6,248 bases of DNA, taken from NCBI GenBank assembly GCA_022710245.1, contig JAKLHH010000476.1, positions 1 to 6,248 on the forward strand, in the 5' to 3' direction. The notes under the pieces are model-generated. The model was given only the letters and a program-made list of their open reading frames with translations. It searched no databases and was not told the DNA's origin. The DNA comes from Myxococcota bacterium (GTDB lineage Bacteria > Myxococcota > Polyangia > GCA-2747355 > JAKLHH01). Position 1 is the stretch's first letter; the number at the start of each line of letters is the position of its first letter. Positions 1 through 5,344 of the stretch are shown piece after piece. A program made the position numbers and the translations under genes.

Positions 1-345
1 GCCGTTATGCTGGAAGGCCAGCGACGCAGCCGGAGACCTGCGCCCCGCGAGCGTCCGCTCCTCTGCGTTCACGACGCGGAAGCCGGCGAGCGCCTCATGC
101 TGGGCCTGCAGGCCGCCGAGCACCGTCGCCAGATCCCGGGCCAGGCCGCCCTCCTGCCGCGGCACGCTGGCCACGACGAAGCTCGCGTGCTCCCCGGTCG
201 GAGCCCGGAAGACGACGGCGTTCCCCTCGCGGGAGATGCGCCAGCGCGTCGGGTGCCTGAGCTTGAAGGCCCCCTGTTCGTGGTGCTCGCTCCAGCTCGA
301 AGAGCAGCCGCCGAGGAGAAGACACACGCACAGCACGACCCGCAT
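1..345 (-). CDS. Short lipoprotein, PsbP/DUF1795-like, C-terminus beyond the left edge
   Basis: Starting at the ATG at 345 this frame stays open for exactly 115 codons to the window edge, so only the N-terminal part is present. The start is well supported: AAGGAGG lies 6 bases upstream. The product begins with a very short signal (MRVVLCVC, then LLLGGC) whose lipobox L11-G12-G13-C14 predicts signal peptidase II cleavage and lipidation of Cys14. Ser at +2 favours outer-membrane retention by the Lol rule. The mature part starts with a Ser-rich tether, followed by a pattern typical of PsbP/Mog1-fold lipoproteins: 'FKLRHPTRWRI', then 'AVVFRAP', 'ASFVVASVP', a helix around residues 66-85, and 'ERTLAGRRSPAASLAFQ'. 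The family call rests on pattern only. Such proteins usually have no known enzymatic role. It is divergent from the helical-protein gene at 501. Confidence 0.75.
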   Translation of the reverse strand, partial: MRVVLCVCLLLGGCSSSWSEHHEQGAFKLRHPTRWRISREGNAVVFRAPTGEHASFVVASVPRQEGGLARDLATVLGGLQAQHEALAGFRVVNAEERTLAGRRSPAASLAFQHNG

Positions 346-442
346 GAGCTGCCTCCTTCTGGGTGGGAGGCGCCCATCGTGGCAAGGCAGAGCTGGCTTG
401 CGGAGGTGGCCGCGGGACACCCCCCGGAGGCGGGGCGCACGC

Positions 443-472
443 TTGACCTCGCTCGACCGCGCGGCCGAGGAT
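443..472 (+). promoter_or_regulatory. Possible sigma-70-type promoter for the gene at 501
   Basis: TTGACC at 443-448 matches five of six bases of the -35 consensus. Eighteen bases later GAGGAT (467-472) matches three of six of the -10 consensus. This would give a leader of roughly 20 bases before the ATG at 501. It lies in the 155-base divergent gap (346-500) between two start codons, where promoters for both genes must lie. The -10 is weak and the region is GC-rich, so this is only a candidate. No convincing promoter is visible for the minus-strand lipoprotein. Confidence 0.25.
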
Positions 473-500
473 GCCGCGAACAGCACAGGAGGAGTCTCAG

Positions 501-1319
501 ATGGCGAGGAAGCTGACCATGAACGATCTCCCTTCGTACCTCCCCACGGTCTCGCCGCAGGAGCCCACGCTCGAGCAGCTCCACGCGGAGGCGGCGCTGA
601 TGGGTGACCGGTTCACGCGGGTCTCGGCGGCGCTGGCGGATCTCATCGCGGACGCCGACGAGATGCTCTCGGCCTCGGAGGACCTGAATGACCTGCGTGG
701 CCGCGGCTACGCGATCACGGCCGGCATGGTGAGCCGCATCAAGCTGCTCCGCGACCAGCTCGCGCCGCAGGCAGCGCGCCGCGACCAGGTCGCCGCGCTC
801 TCCACCGCCGCCATCGCGAAGGCCGAGGCGGCGCGTAAGGAGCTGCTGCAGATCCGTCGCGGGCTCGCGGCCATCGCCCACGCGGCGGGGCTTCCGGACG
901 CGCTCTTCTCCTTGCAGAGCACGCGCTCGAACCGGCTCAACGTGGTGATGATGCGGCTCGACGAGGTCCTGAACCAGGTCGACGCCCTTCGCGAGCAGCT
1001 CCCCGATCGGGCGCGGGTGGACGCGCTCGCCGTGCGGGCGCGGCAGCTCATCGACGAGCAGCGCGAGACGCGCTCCTCCGCGCGGCTCACCGCCGCCGAT
1101 GGCGGCCTGGAGACGCGGACGCAGCAGCGGTTCGCGAGGCTGCTCTTCGACGCGATGACCTACGTCTCGGCGCAGGGGCTCGCGGCCTACCCTGACGACC
1201 CCATGCGCGAGAAGCGCTATCGCCTCGATCACGTCTACGGACGTCGACCGAGCCGCGTGGCGGATCCCGGCGCCGGCGGCACCGAGGGCGTCGCGCCGCC
1301 CGCCGGCTCCGACGAGTAG
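501..1319 (+). CDS. Helical cytoplasmic protein of unknown function (272 aa)
   Basis: The family is not recognised. The start is placed at ATG 501 because AGGAGG lies 8 bases upstream; an in-frame ATG at 471 has no ribosome binding site and would add ten unlikely residues. The protein has no signal peptide or membrane segment. After a short polar N-terminus with Pro-containing 'LPSYLPTVSPQEPT', residues about 24-215 are almost continuously helix-forming, with many Ala, Leu, Glu, Arg and Gln (for example 'AKAEAARKELLQIRRGLAAIAHAAG' and 'LDEVLNQVDALREQL'). This suggests a helical bundle or coiled-coil domain. A Tyr-rich 'MREKRYRLDHVYGRRPSR' follows, then a Gly/Pro/Ala-rich tail that is probably disordered. 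GC3 is high and typical of the window, so it is almost certainly a real gene. It stands alone: divergent from the lipoprotein and convergent with the matrixin-like gene. A structural or scaffold role is possible but nothing shows it. Confidence 0.85.
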   Translation: MARKLTMNDLPSYLPTVSPQEPTLEQLHAEAALMGDRFTRVSAALADLIADADEMLSASEDLNDLRGRGYAITAGMVSRIKLLRDQLAPQAARRDQVAALSTAAIAKAEAARKELLQIRRGLAAIAHAAGLPDALFSLQSTRSNRLNVVMMRLDEVLNQVDALREQLPDRARVDALAVRARQLIDEQRETRSSARLTAADGGLETRTQQRFARLLFDAMTYVSAQGLAAYPDDPMREKRYRLDHVYGRRPSRVADPGAGGTEGVAPPAGSDE

Positions 1320-1391
1320 AGCTCCGGCGACCGGACGTCCAGCACCGCGCTCCCGAAGTCCCGCACTGACCCACGGGCGACCGGCGCCAGG

Positions 1392-1545
1392 TGGCGAGCC
1401 GCCCGCCCGCCCTGGCGAGGCCCCCGCGCACCTCTCGCCAGGGCTCCCGGCAGCTCACCCGACGGTCCAGCTCTCATGGCGAGGCCCCCGCGACCTCTGG
1501 CGAGGCGCAAGACGGGGGCGAGCGCCCCCTTTCGGTGCCTCGCCA
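1392..1545. repeat. Cluster of six TGGCGAG repeats in both orientations
   Basis: TGGCGAG occurs at 1392-1398, 1413-1419, 1477-1483 and 1498-1504, and its reverse complement CTCGCCA at 1434-1440 and 1539-1545. That is six copies in 154 bases. Two copies are the heads of a longer direct repeat: the 16-base core TGGCGAGGCCCCCGCG followed by (C)ACCTCT at 1413-1435 and 1477-1498, identical apart from one inserted base. The arrangement lets different copies pair with each other, so more than one fold is possible. It resembles intergenic palindromic (REP-like) elements or a structured RNA more than coding sequence. I recognise no named family. Confidence 0.65.
1409..1444. repeat. Perfect 11-bp inverted repeat (hairpin 1)
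   Basis: The arms GCCCTGGCGAG (1409-1419) and CTCGCCAGGGC (1434-1444) are perfectly complementary across a 14-base loop. The stem is GC-rich and would be very stable as RNA or as a cruciform. No T-run follows on either strand, so a classical intrinsic terminator is not supported, although a T-less terminator in a GC-rich genome remains possible. Confidence 0.7.
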
Positions 1546-1546
1546 G
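1497..1546. repeat. Nested inverted repeat (hairpin 2)
   Basis: The outer arms CTGGCGAGGC (1497-1506) and GCCTCGCCAG (1537-1546) are a perfect 10-bp match. Inside them GGGGGCG (1514-1520) and CGCCCCC (1523-1529) form a second stem around two unpaired bases (in practice a 6-bp stem with a 4-base loop), followed by TTT at 1530-1532. On the plus strand the inner hairpin plus TTT is the nearest thing here to a terminator for the gene ending at 1319, but it lies about 195 bases past that stop. The outer arms use the same sequence as hairpin 1. Confidence 0.65.
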
Positions 1547-1571
1547 CCGTCCGCGGGCGCCCACACACCCC

Positions 1572-1655
1572 GTGCGCGCGCTCGACCGAGGGCTCCGCGC
1601 GCTCGATGAACGTCTCCGCGCGCTGCGTGAAGGGCTGCGCGGCGCTCGCCGGAGG
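1572..1655. repeat. Degenerate 21-base tandem repeats
   Basis: Four consecutive 21-base units begin at 1572, 1593, 1614 and 1635, sharing the core (C/G)T(C/G)CGCGCGCT followed by GA-rich bases. The middle two share CTCCGCGCGCT exactly; the fourth is diverged. Read on the plus strand the units spell heptads of the type LRALDER/LRALREG, and on the minus strand PFTQRAE/TFIERAE/PSVERAH. A 21-base period is what a heptad-repeat (coiled-coil) gene gives, but neither strand offers a start with a ribosome binding site or a sensible complete frame. It may be a gene relic or just a short tandem duplication. Confidence 0.45.
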
Positions 1656-1734
1656 CTCCGTGCCGGAGCTCGCCCGCGCGCGGAAGGCGGACGTCGCGGA
1701 GGCGCACCGCGCTGGCCCGATGCTGGTTGCTATC

Positions 1735-2892
1735 TCAGTCGCTGCGTCCAGGTCTCCGCGCGCGCGCGCCGAGGAGCAGCGCGAGCGCGAGGAGCAGCGA
1801 CGCCGCGTCCGCGGACCCGCTGCCCTCGACCGCGCACGCGCAGCCGCTGCTGACCGGCGGCAGCGTGCGGGCGCTGTCGAGGCCCGCCGGCGAGGTCTCG
1901 TGCCGCCCGTCGGCGCGGCCTCCCTCGCCGCCGCGCTCGCTGACGGTGCCCTCGCGGATCAGCAGATCGGTCGTGGCCCCGCCCTCGCGTGCGGCGTCTC
2001 CCCCGGCGGTGCCGTCCTTGCTGGCGGTGCCGTCCTTGCCGGCGGTGCCGTCCTTGCCGGCGGTGCCGTCCTTGCCGGCGGTGCCGTCCTTGCCGACGGT
2101 GCCGTCCTTGCCGGACGCGTCCTTGCCGGGCGCGTCCTTGGCCGCGTCGAGGGCCGCCGCGTCCTTGCCCGGCCCCTGGTCCTTCAGCCCGCCGTCTCCC
2201 GCGGGCGGCCCACCGTCGACGGGCGGCGTCCAGGTGGCGCAGGCCTTCGCCTTCGCCGGCTGCGTGCAGCCTGGGTCCGCCTTGAAGTAGAGGGTGCGCG
2301 CGCCGTCCTGCTGCTCCTGGGTGAGGGTCGTGCTCACGCTGTTGAAGGTGAGCCCGAGGCCCCCGGTCTGCGGGTTCTTGCCGGCGTAGAAGCCGATCAC
2401 CCCGGGGATCATCTGGGTGACCGCGGTCTGGATGTCGATCTTGCTCGGCTGCGCGCCGACGGACCAGCCGTAGTCCTTCGCGTTCATCCCGATCACGCCC
2501 TTGCCGATGTCGCCGGCGGTGGTCAGGAACTCGAGCGAGTAGAGGTAGGCGCTGGCGCCGTAGAGCCAGGTCGCGGCGTCGTCGCCCCAGTAGACGAGGA
2601 TCGCCCCCGCCACGTCGACGAACGAGGTGCTCGCGCCCGCGTACTGGAACTTCAGCGTCGTGCAGGAGAGCTCCCAGCTGGCGAAGGCCGCCTGCACGGC
2701 GGTGATCGCCGCGGCCTGCTGCGCGGCCGGCAGGCGGGAGACGTTGACATGGTAGCTGACCGGCATCGTCGGCCAGCGGAGGGGCGCGCCGGTGCCGTCC
2801 TGCTTGGAGTCGTAGAGGCAGAGGTCGGCCCTCGCCGGCGAGGCGGCGAGGAGCACGCTGAGCACGCCGAGCAGCACCGGCACGAGCCGCAT
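1735..2892 (-). CDS. Matrixin-like pseudo-metalloprotease with MYXO-CTERM-like tail (385 aa)
   Basis: The start is placed at ATG 2892, 4 bases after AAGGAGG; the in-frame ATG at 2907 would put the ribosome binding site inside the gene. Residues 1-22 are a Sec signal (MRLVPVLLGVLSVLLA, cleavage after A20-R21-A22). Residues about 25-205 follow the bacterial matrixin plan: 'LRWPTMPVSYHVN', 'ITAVQAAFASWELSC', 'LEFLTTAGDIGKGVIGMN', and a closing 'LTQEQQDGARTLYF' like the usual LxxDDxxGIxxLY. The active-site stretch D153-A170 (DIQTAVTQMIPGVIGFYA) aligns without gaps to the family's DIQTxxxHExxHxxGxxH, but the three zinc His are Gln160, Gly164 and Ala170, the catalytic Glu is Met161, and no Met-turn Met follows. 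It is therefore probably not a protease. Residues 222-345 are a Gly/Asp/Lys linker with GKDGTA repeats. Residues 348-384 are SSG-CAC, a hydrophobic helix (ASLLLALALLLG) and ARARR, a MYXO-CTERM-like sorting signal for surface anchoring. The secreted-protein gene at 2968-3825 lies 75 bases upstream. Confidence 0.88.
   Translation of the reverse strand: MRLVPVLLGVLSVLLAASPARADLCLYDSKQDGTGAPLRWPTMPVSYHVNVSRLPAAQQAAAITAVQAAFASWELSCTTLKFQYAGASTSFVDVAGAILVYWGDDAATWLYGASAYLYSLEFLTTAGDIGKGVIGMNAKDYGWSVGAQPSKIDIQTAVTQMIPGVIGFYAGKNPQTGGLGLTFNSVSTTLTQEQQDGARTLYFKADPGCTQPAKAKACATWTPPVDGGPPAGDGGLKDQGPGKDAAALDAAKDAPGKDASGKDGTVGKDGTAGKDGTAGKDGTAGKDGTASKDGTAGGDAAREGGATTDLLIREGTVSERGGEGGRADGRHETSPAGLDSARTLPPVSSGCACAVEGSGSADAASLLLALALLLGARARRPGRSD
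2008..2115 (-). repeat. 18-base tandem repeat (six units) inside the pseudo-matrixin gene
   Basis: Six in-frame units begin at 2008, 2026, 2044, 2062, 2080 and 2098 on the plus strand, with the consensus GGTGCCGTCCTTGCCGGC. On the coding strand each encodes A-G-K-D-G-T. The units differ by only one or two bases at the array edges, so they look recently amplified and may vary in number between strains. Looser GKD motifs continue upstream in the protein (GKDAAALDAAKDAPGKDASGK), showing older duplications. The product is a flexible hydrophilic spacer between the globular domain and the C-terminal sorting tail. Confidence 0.9.
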
Positions 2893-2896
2893 GAGG

Positions 2897-2903
2897 CCTC
2901 CTT
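2897..2903 (-). promoter_or_regulatory. Ribosome binding site that fixes the pseudo-matrixin start
   Basis: On the minus strand AAGGAGG sits 4 bases before the ATG at 2892 and lies between two in-frame ATGs (2907 and 2892). It can only serve the second one, so the protein starts MRLVPV and the signal peptide has a normal N-terminus. Confidence 0.8.
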
Positions 2904-2967
2904 GCATCTGGCGAGCGTCGCGCGGATGCTGCCGGGGGTCAACCGAGCGGTGGCAGGGTCTCGCGTC

Positions 2968-3825
2968 CTACTCCGGCCGCACGAAGGCCGCGTCGAGGCG
3001 GGTCTGGGTCTTGCTCGGGCGAAGGGCGTGCGTCTTGTAGCTGGTCCGCTCGATCGAGGCGCGGCCGTCGCCGGAACGGGTCTCCTGGAGGGCCAGCGTG
3101 CCATCCCCGCTCGTGATCTTCAGCACCCCGGCATTGGTGTCGAGCTCGATCTTGCCCAACGGCAGCCATCTGTCTCTCTGGCCGTTCAAGCTGAGGGTGA
3201 GCACGCCGCTCTTGTTCTCGGTGCTCAGGGTGAGGGTCATTCCATCGACCTGGGCCACCATCGTGGGTCGCGTGTCGTGGTCCTCGAAGACACCCGCCGA
3301 CGCCCCGCGAAGAATGAGGTCCAGCATGGGTGCGGCGGCCTTCCTGAGAGTGGGGGTGGAGCTGCTGAGGTGTGAGGACACCCTGGTCACCGCCGTCCAG
3401 ACCCCGTCACGCATCTCCAGCGCCTTCACCTTGTCCCTGTCCATCCCGATCCTGAACGACCTGCTCGACCAGTCGAAGCTGGGAGCGGATACAACCATCG
3501 GCGAGTGCTGGACGCGGCTCTCCCGCCAGGTCTCGACGATGGTGCTCCTCACCTTGTCCCTGGCGCCCGGTATCCCGCGCATCAGCACCTGTCTCGTCAC
3601 CTTTCTCTCATAGCTCACCCGCCGGCCCTTCTCTTCAACCGGCGCGGGAGCGGCAGCCCCACGGCTCTGCACTCTGGTCATCAACGCTCTGAAGGAGCCG
3701 ACCGCCTTTGCCCTGAGGCCAGCGACCGTCTCCTTCAAGGGGGTCGCGCTGACGGGAGTCGACGCCGTCAGGAGCCCGACAGCAAGACACAGCAACAGTC
3801 CTTTGGAGCTTCGGCAGCGGTTCAT
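2968..3825 (-). CDS. Secreted protein of unknown family (285 aa)
   Basis: The family is not recognised. The ATG at 3825 is preceded by GAGAGG 5 bases upstream and is followed at once by a clear Sec signal: MNRCRSSKG, hydrophobic LLLCLAVGLLTA, and a signal peptidase I site after V25-S26-A27. The frame is open further upstream to 4116, but that part is Arg/Pro-rich and has no export logic. The mature protein has a basic helical segment ('LKETVAGLRAKAVGSFRALMTRVQ'), then Ser/Thr- and Arg-rich sequence with alternating hydrophobics. The last 120 residues ('MTLTLSTENKSGVLTLSLNGQ', 'KIELDTNAGVLKITSGDGTLAL') look beta-rich. There is no Cys in the mature part, no lipobox and no C-terminal sorting tail, so a periplasmic or released protein is expected. 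Third codon positions are noticeably less GC-rich than in its neighbours, and AGA, CGA, AAA and TTG occur, which hints at a different origin. The next gene on the same strand starts 75 bases downstream, so a bicistronic message is possible. Confidence 0.85.
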   Translation of the reverse strand: MNRCRSSKGLLLCLAVGLLTASTPVSATPLKETVAGLRAKAVGSFRALMTRVQSRGAAAPAPVEEKGRRVSYERKVTRQVLMRGIPGARDKVRSTIVETWRESRVQHSPMVVSAPSFDWSSRSFRIGMDRDKVKALEMRDGVWTAVTRVSSHLSSSTPTLRKAAAPMLDLILRGASAGVFEDHDTRPTMVAQVDGMTLTLSTENKSGVLTLSLNGQRDRWLPLGKIELDTNAGVLKITSGDGTLALQETRSGDGRASIERTSYKTHALRPSKTQTRLDAAFVRPE

Positions 3826-4262
3826 CAGTTCCTCTCTCTCGAATGGGCCTTGTGTCCTCCTGGCGTTGCAAGAGGGTTGCCATTGCCAGGGCTCCAGATC
3901 CTGCGCTCTTGGAGCATCTGGGCGTTCGTTCGGATGGTGGCTGACCAAGTTGCTGTTGTGACCACTGGCCCATCCCCTGCGACGAGCCTGCGCGCCGGTC
4001 GGGGACGCTGTCCGCTTCCCCAGGCGTCGACCGCGAGCGAGGGCGTGAGGACGCGGTGCTCCTCCCCGAGCCCGACCCCACCCACAGCCAGCTCGAAGCC
4101 TCGAAATCTCGCGCACCTGACCGTCCCGGGCGATTCTTCGAAACCAGACGCCCCGCGACCGGATATCTAGTCTCGGAAGCAGGTGGCGCGAGTGAGCACT
4201 TGGAGCGGCGCGGCCCAGGTCGCGCGGTCCGGCGAAGCTGCCGCGATCAACAACGGGAGTTC
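3826..4262. other. Gene-free divergent gap upstream of the sigma-factor operon
   Basis: These 437 bases separate the divergent starts of the secreted protein (minus) and the ECF sigma factor (plus), so they should hold both promoters. Base composition is less GC-rich than elsewhere and the open frames crossing it are not gene-like. For the operon, CGAAAC (4139-4144) and GATATC or TATCTA (4162-4169) lie 17-19 bases apart and could be -35 and -10 elements. CGAAAC resembles the AAC-containing -35 of ECF sigma promoters, which would fit autoregulation, but the -10 does not match well. CTCGAA/TCGAAA-type motifs repeat at 4091-4097, 4100-4106 and 4138-4143. I see no clear promoter on the minus strand and no riboswitch. 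Confidence 0.5.
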
Positions 4263-4832
4263 ATGGCGAGCCCGAATCCATCCGACGCCGACCTCTCGCG
4301 TGCCTGCCGCCAGGGTGACCCGCGCGGCTGGCAGACGCTGGTGCGACGGTTCACCCCGCTGGTCTACCGGCTCGCCTTCCGCATGCTCGGCAGCGGCGCC
4401 GAGGCGGAGGACGCGTGCCAGGAGGCGTTCCTGAGGATGCACCGCTCGATCGACAGCTTCGACGGGACGCGCCCCCTCGCCCCCTGGATCTCGCGCATCG
4501 CCTACCACGTCTGCCTGCGGCGCCTCGAGCGCGCCGCCGGGCAGCCGCGGACGGGCCTGGCCGAGGAGGAGCTCGCCGCGCTGCCGGACGGCGGGCGGGA
4601 CCCGGAGCGGCGGGTGGCGCCGAGCGAGGAGGACGCGCTCCTCGACCGCTTCCTCGGCGAGCTGGCGGCGCAGGACCGCGCGCTGCTGCTGCTCCGCTAT
4701 CGCGAAGGCCTCTCGGACTCCGAGGTCGCCGAGGCGACCGGGATGAACATCGGTACCGTGAAGACGCGGCTCCACCGGGCCCGCGCCTGGCTGCGCGAGC
4801 GGCTCGCGCCGCTCACCGGAGGACGACGATGA
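4263..4832 (+). CDS. ECF-type RNA polymerase sigma factor (189 aa)
   Basis: This is a sigma-70 family group 4 (extracytoplasmic function, RpoE-like) factor of normal length that directs RNA polymerase to a small regulon. Region 2 spans about residues 22-90, with 'LVYRLAFRMLGSGAEAEDACQEAFLRMHR' for core binding and -10 contact and 'PLAPWISRIAYHVCLRRLER' as the end of region 2. A variable acidic linker follows (residues 95-125). Region 4 is residues 130-182, with the helix-turn-helix 'LSDSEVAEATGMNIGTVKTRLHRARAWL' for -35 recognition. The start at ATG 4263 has GGGAG 3 bases upstream and removes an Arg-rich, non-family extension. Its stop overlaps the next ATG by 4 bases (ATGA), so it is translationally coupled to the putative regulator. 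The specific ECF group and the signal are not evident. Autoregulation is usual for the family and is inferred here only from operon layout. Confidence 0.95.
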   Translation: MASPNPSDADLSRACRQGDPRGWQTLVRRFTPLVYRLAFRMLGSGAEAEDACQEAFLRMHRSIDSFDGTRPLAPWISRIAYHVCLRRLERAAGQPRTGLAEEELAALPDGGRDPERRVAPSEEDALLDRFLGELAAQDRALLLLRYREGLSDSEVAEATGMNIGTVKTRLHRARAWLRERLAPLTGGRR

Positions 4833-5344
4833 GCGAGCAGCAGCAGATCGACCTCGCGCTCGAGGGTGAGGCTTTCGAGGACGCCTGCGAGGCCTACCTC
4901 GACGGGCGGCTCGACGCGGCCGCGACGCGCCGCTTCGAGCGCGCGCTCCTCGAGCCGGCGCGGGCGGAGCGCTTCCGCGAGGCGCTGCTGCTGCGCGAGC
5001 TCTTCGCCGGGCTCGGCCCGGAGGCGCCCGCGGACCTGGCTGACCGGCTCGCGGCGCTGGTCGCGGCGAGCCGCGGCGCGGGAGGCCGGAGCCGGGGAGA
5101 GGCCGGAGTCGAGGCGGACCCCGCCGGCTGGCGCGCCGCCCTCTCGGCGCTCGCCTGGACAGTGCGTGGGCCAGGGCTCGCCTTCACCACGGCGTCGTCG
5201 GCGCCCTCGGGCGCCGGGCTGGCGCTGCAGGGGCTCGGCACGGTGCGCTTCGCGGCCGGCTCGCTCGCCGTCACCCCGGCGGAGCGGCCGGCGCGGCGCC
5301 GCCCGCTCTGGCGCCGCCTGCTCGCCAGGAGGAGCCACGCGTGA
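4829..5344 (+). CDS. Putative anti-sigma or sigma-partner protein (171 aa)
   Basis: The start at ATG 4829 overlaps the sigma-factor stop and is preceded by GGAGG 6 bases upstream. This is the classical place for the cognate anti-sigma factor. Residues about 15-60 ('FEDACEAYLDGRLDAAATRRFERALLEPARAERFREALLLRELF') have the look of an anti-sigma domain: the YLDG-L motif, then helices that would pack against the sigma factor. The HxxxCxxC zinc motif of ZAS-type anti-sigma factors is missing (one Cys, C20). There is no predicted transmembrane helix either: residues 102-150 are only mildly hydrophobic and rich in Gly, Ser and Ala. The C-terminus is strongly basic ('RPARRRPLWRRLLARRSH'). It could be a zinc-free soluble anti-sigma factor, a shortened one that lost its sensor part, or an unrelated partner. 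No sensory domain is visible. The assignment rests mainly on position and the N-terminal pattern. It overlaps the next gene by 4 bases (GTGA). Confidence 0.6.
   Translation: MSEQQQIDLALEGEAFEDACEAYLDGRLDAAATRRFERALLEPARAERFREALLLRELFAGLGPEAPADLADRLAALVAASRGAGGRSRGEAGVEADPAGWRAALSALAWTVRGPGLAFTTASSAPSGAGLALQGLGTVRFAAGSLAVTPAERPARRRPLWRRLLARRSHA

Larger units (their letters stand above)
1320..1734. other. Gene-free convergent gap with repeats
   Basis: This 415-base stretch lies between two convergent stop codons. The open frames that cross it on either strand encode Arg/Pro/Ala-rich, low-complexity peptides with no ribosome binding site, so I call no gene. Bases 1322-1334 form a 5-bp stem (TCCGG/CCGGA, 3-base loop) just past the stop of the upstream gene, too weak and without a T-run to call a terminator. 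Bases 1392-1546 hold the TGGCGAG repeat cluster and two hairpins, and 1572-1655 hold 21-base periodic repeats; these are listed separately. Whatever terminates both flanking genes is most likely in this stretch. Confidence 0.7.

Noticed and set aside
69..1232. A 387-codon open frame on the minus strand
   Set aside because: It is Arg-rich with no family pattern, antisense to the helical protein gene, and runs through the real lipoprotein gene in another frame. Long antisense frames are normal at this GC content.
1497..1546. Hairpin 2 considered as an intrinsic terminator for the gene ending at 1319
   Set aside because: Only three T residues follow the inner stem, the right outer arm lies beyond them, and it is about 195 bases from the stop, so I kept it as an inverted repeat.
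1476..1853. A plus-strand frame carrying the LRALDER heptads
   Set aside because: It has no ribosome binding site, is Arg/Pro/Ala-rich, overlaps the 3' end of the pseudo-matrixin gene, and its heptads come only from the 21-base repeats.
2008..2115. Regular repeats considered as a CRISPR array
   Set aside because: The units are contiguous with no spacers, in frame, and encode a simple peptide repeat.
1606..3375. A 589-codon open frame on the plus strand with a striking GGAVLAGGAVLA repeat
   Set aside because: It is antisense to the pseudo-matrixin and the secreted orphan, has no ribosome binding site, and its repeat is just the complement of the GKDGTA-coding array. The minus-strand frames have signal peptides, family motifs and correct codon bias.
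4056..4262. A 69-codon upstream extension of the sigma-factor frame
   Set aside because: It is Arg/Ser-rich and not part of any sigma-factor domain, and GGGAG next to ATG 4263 marks the better start.
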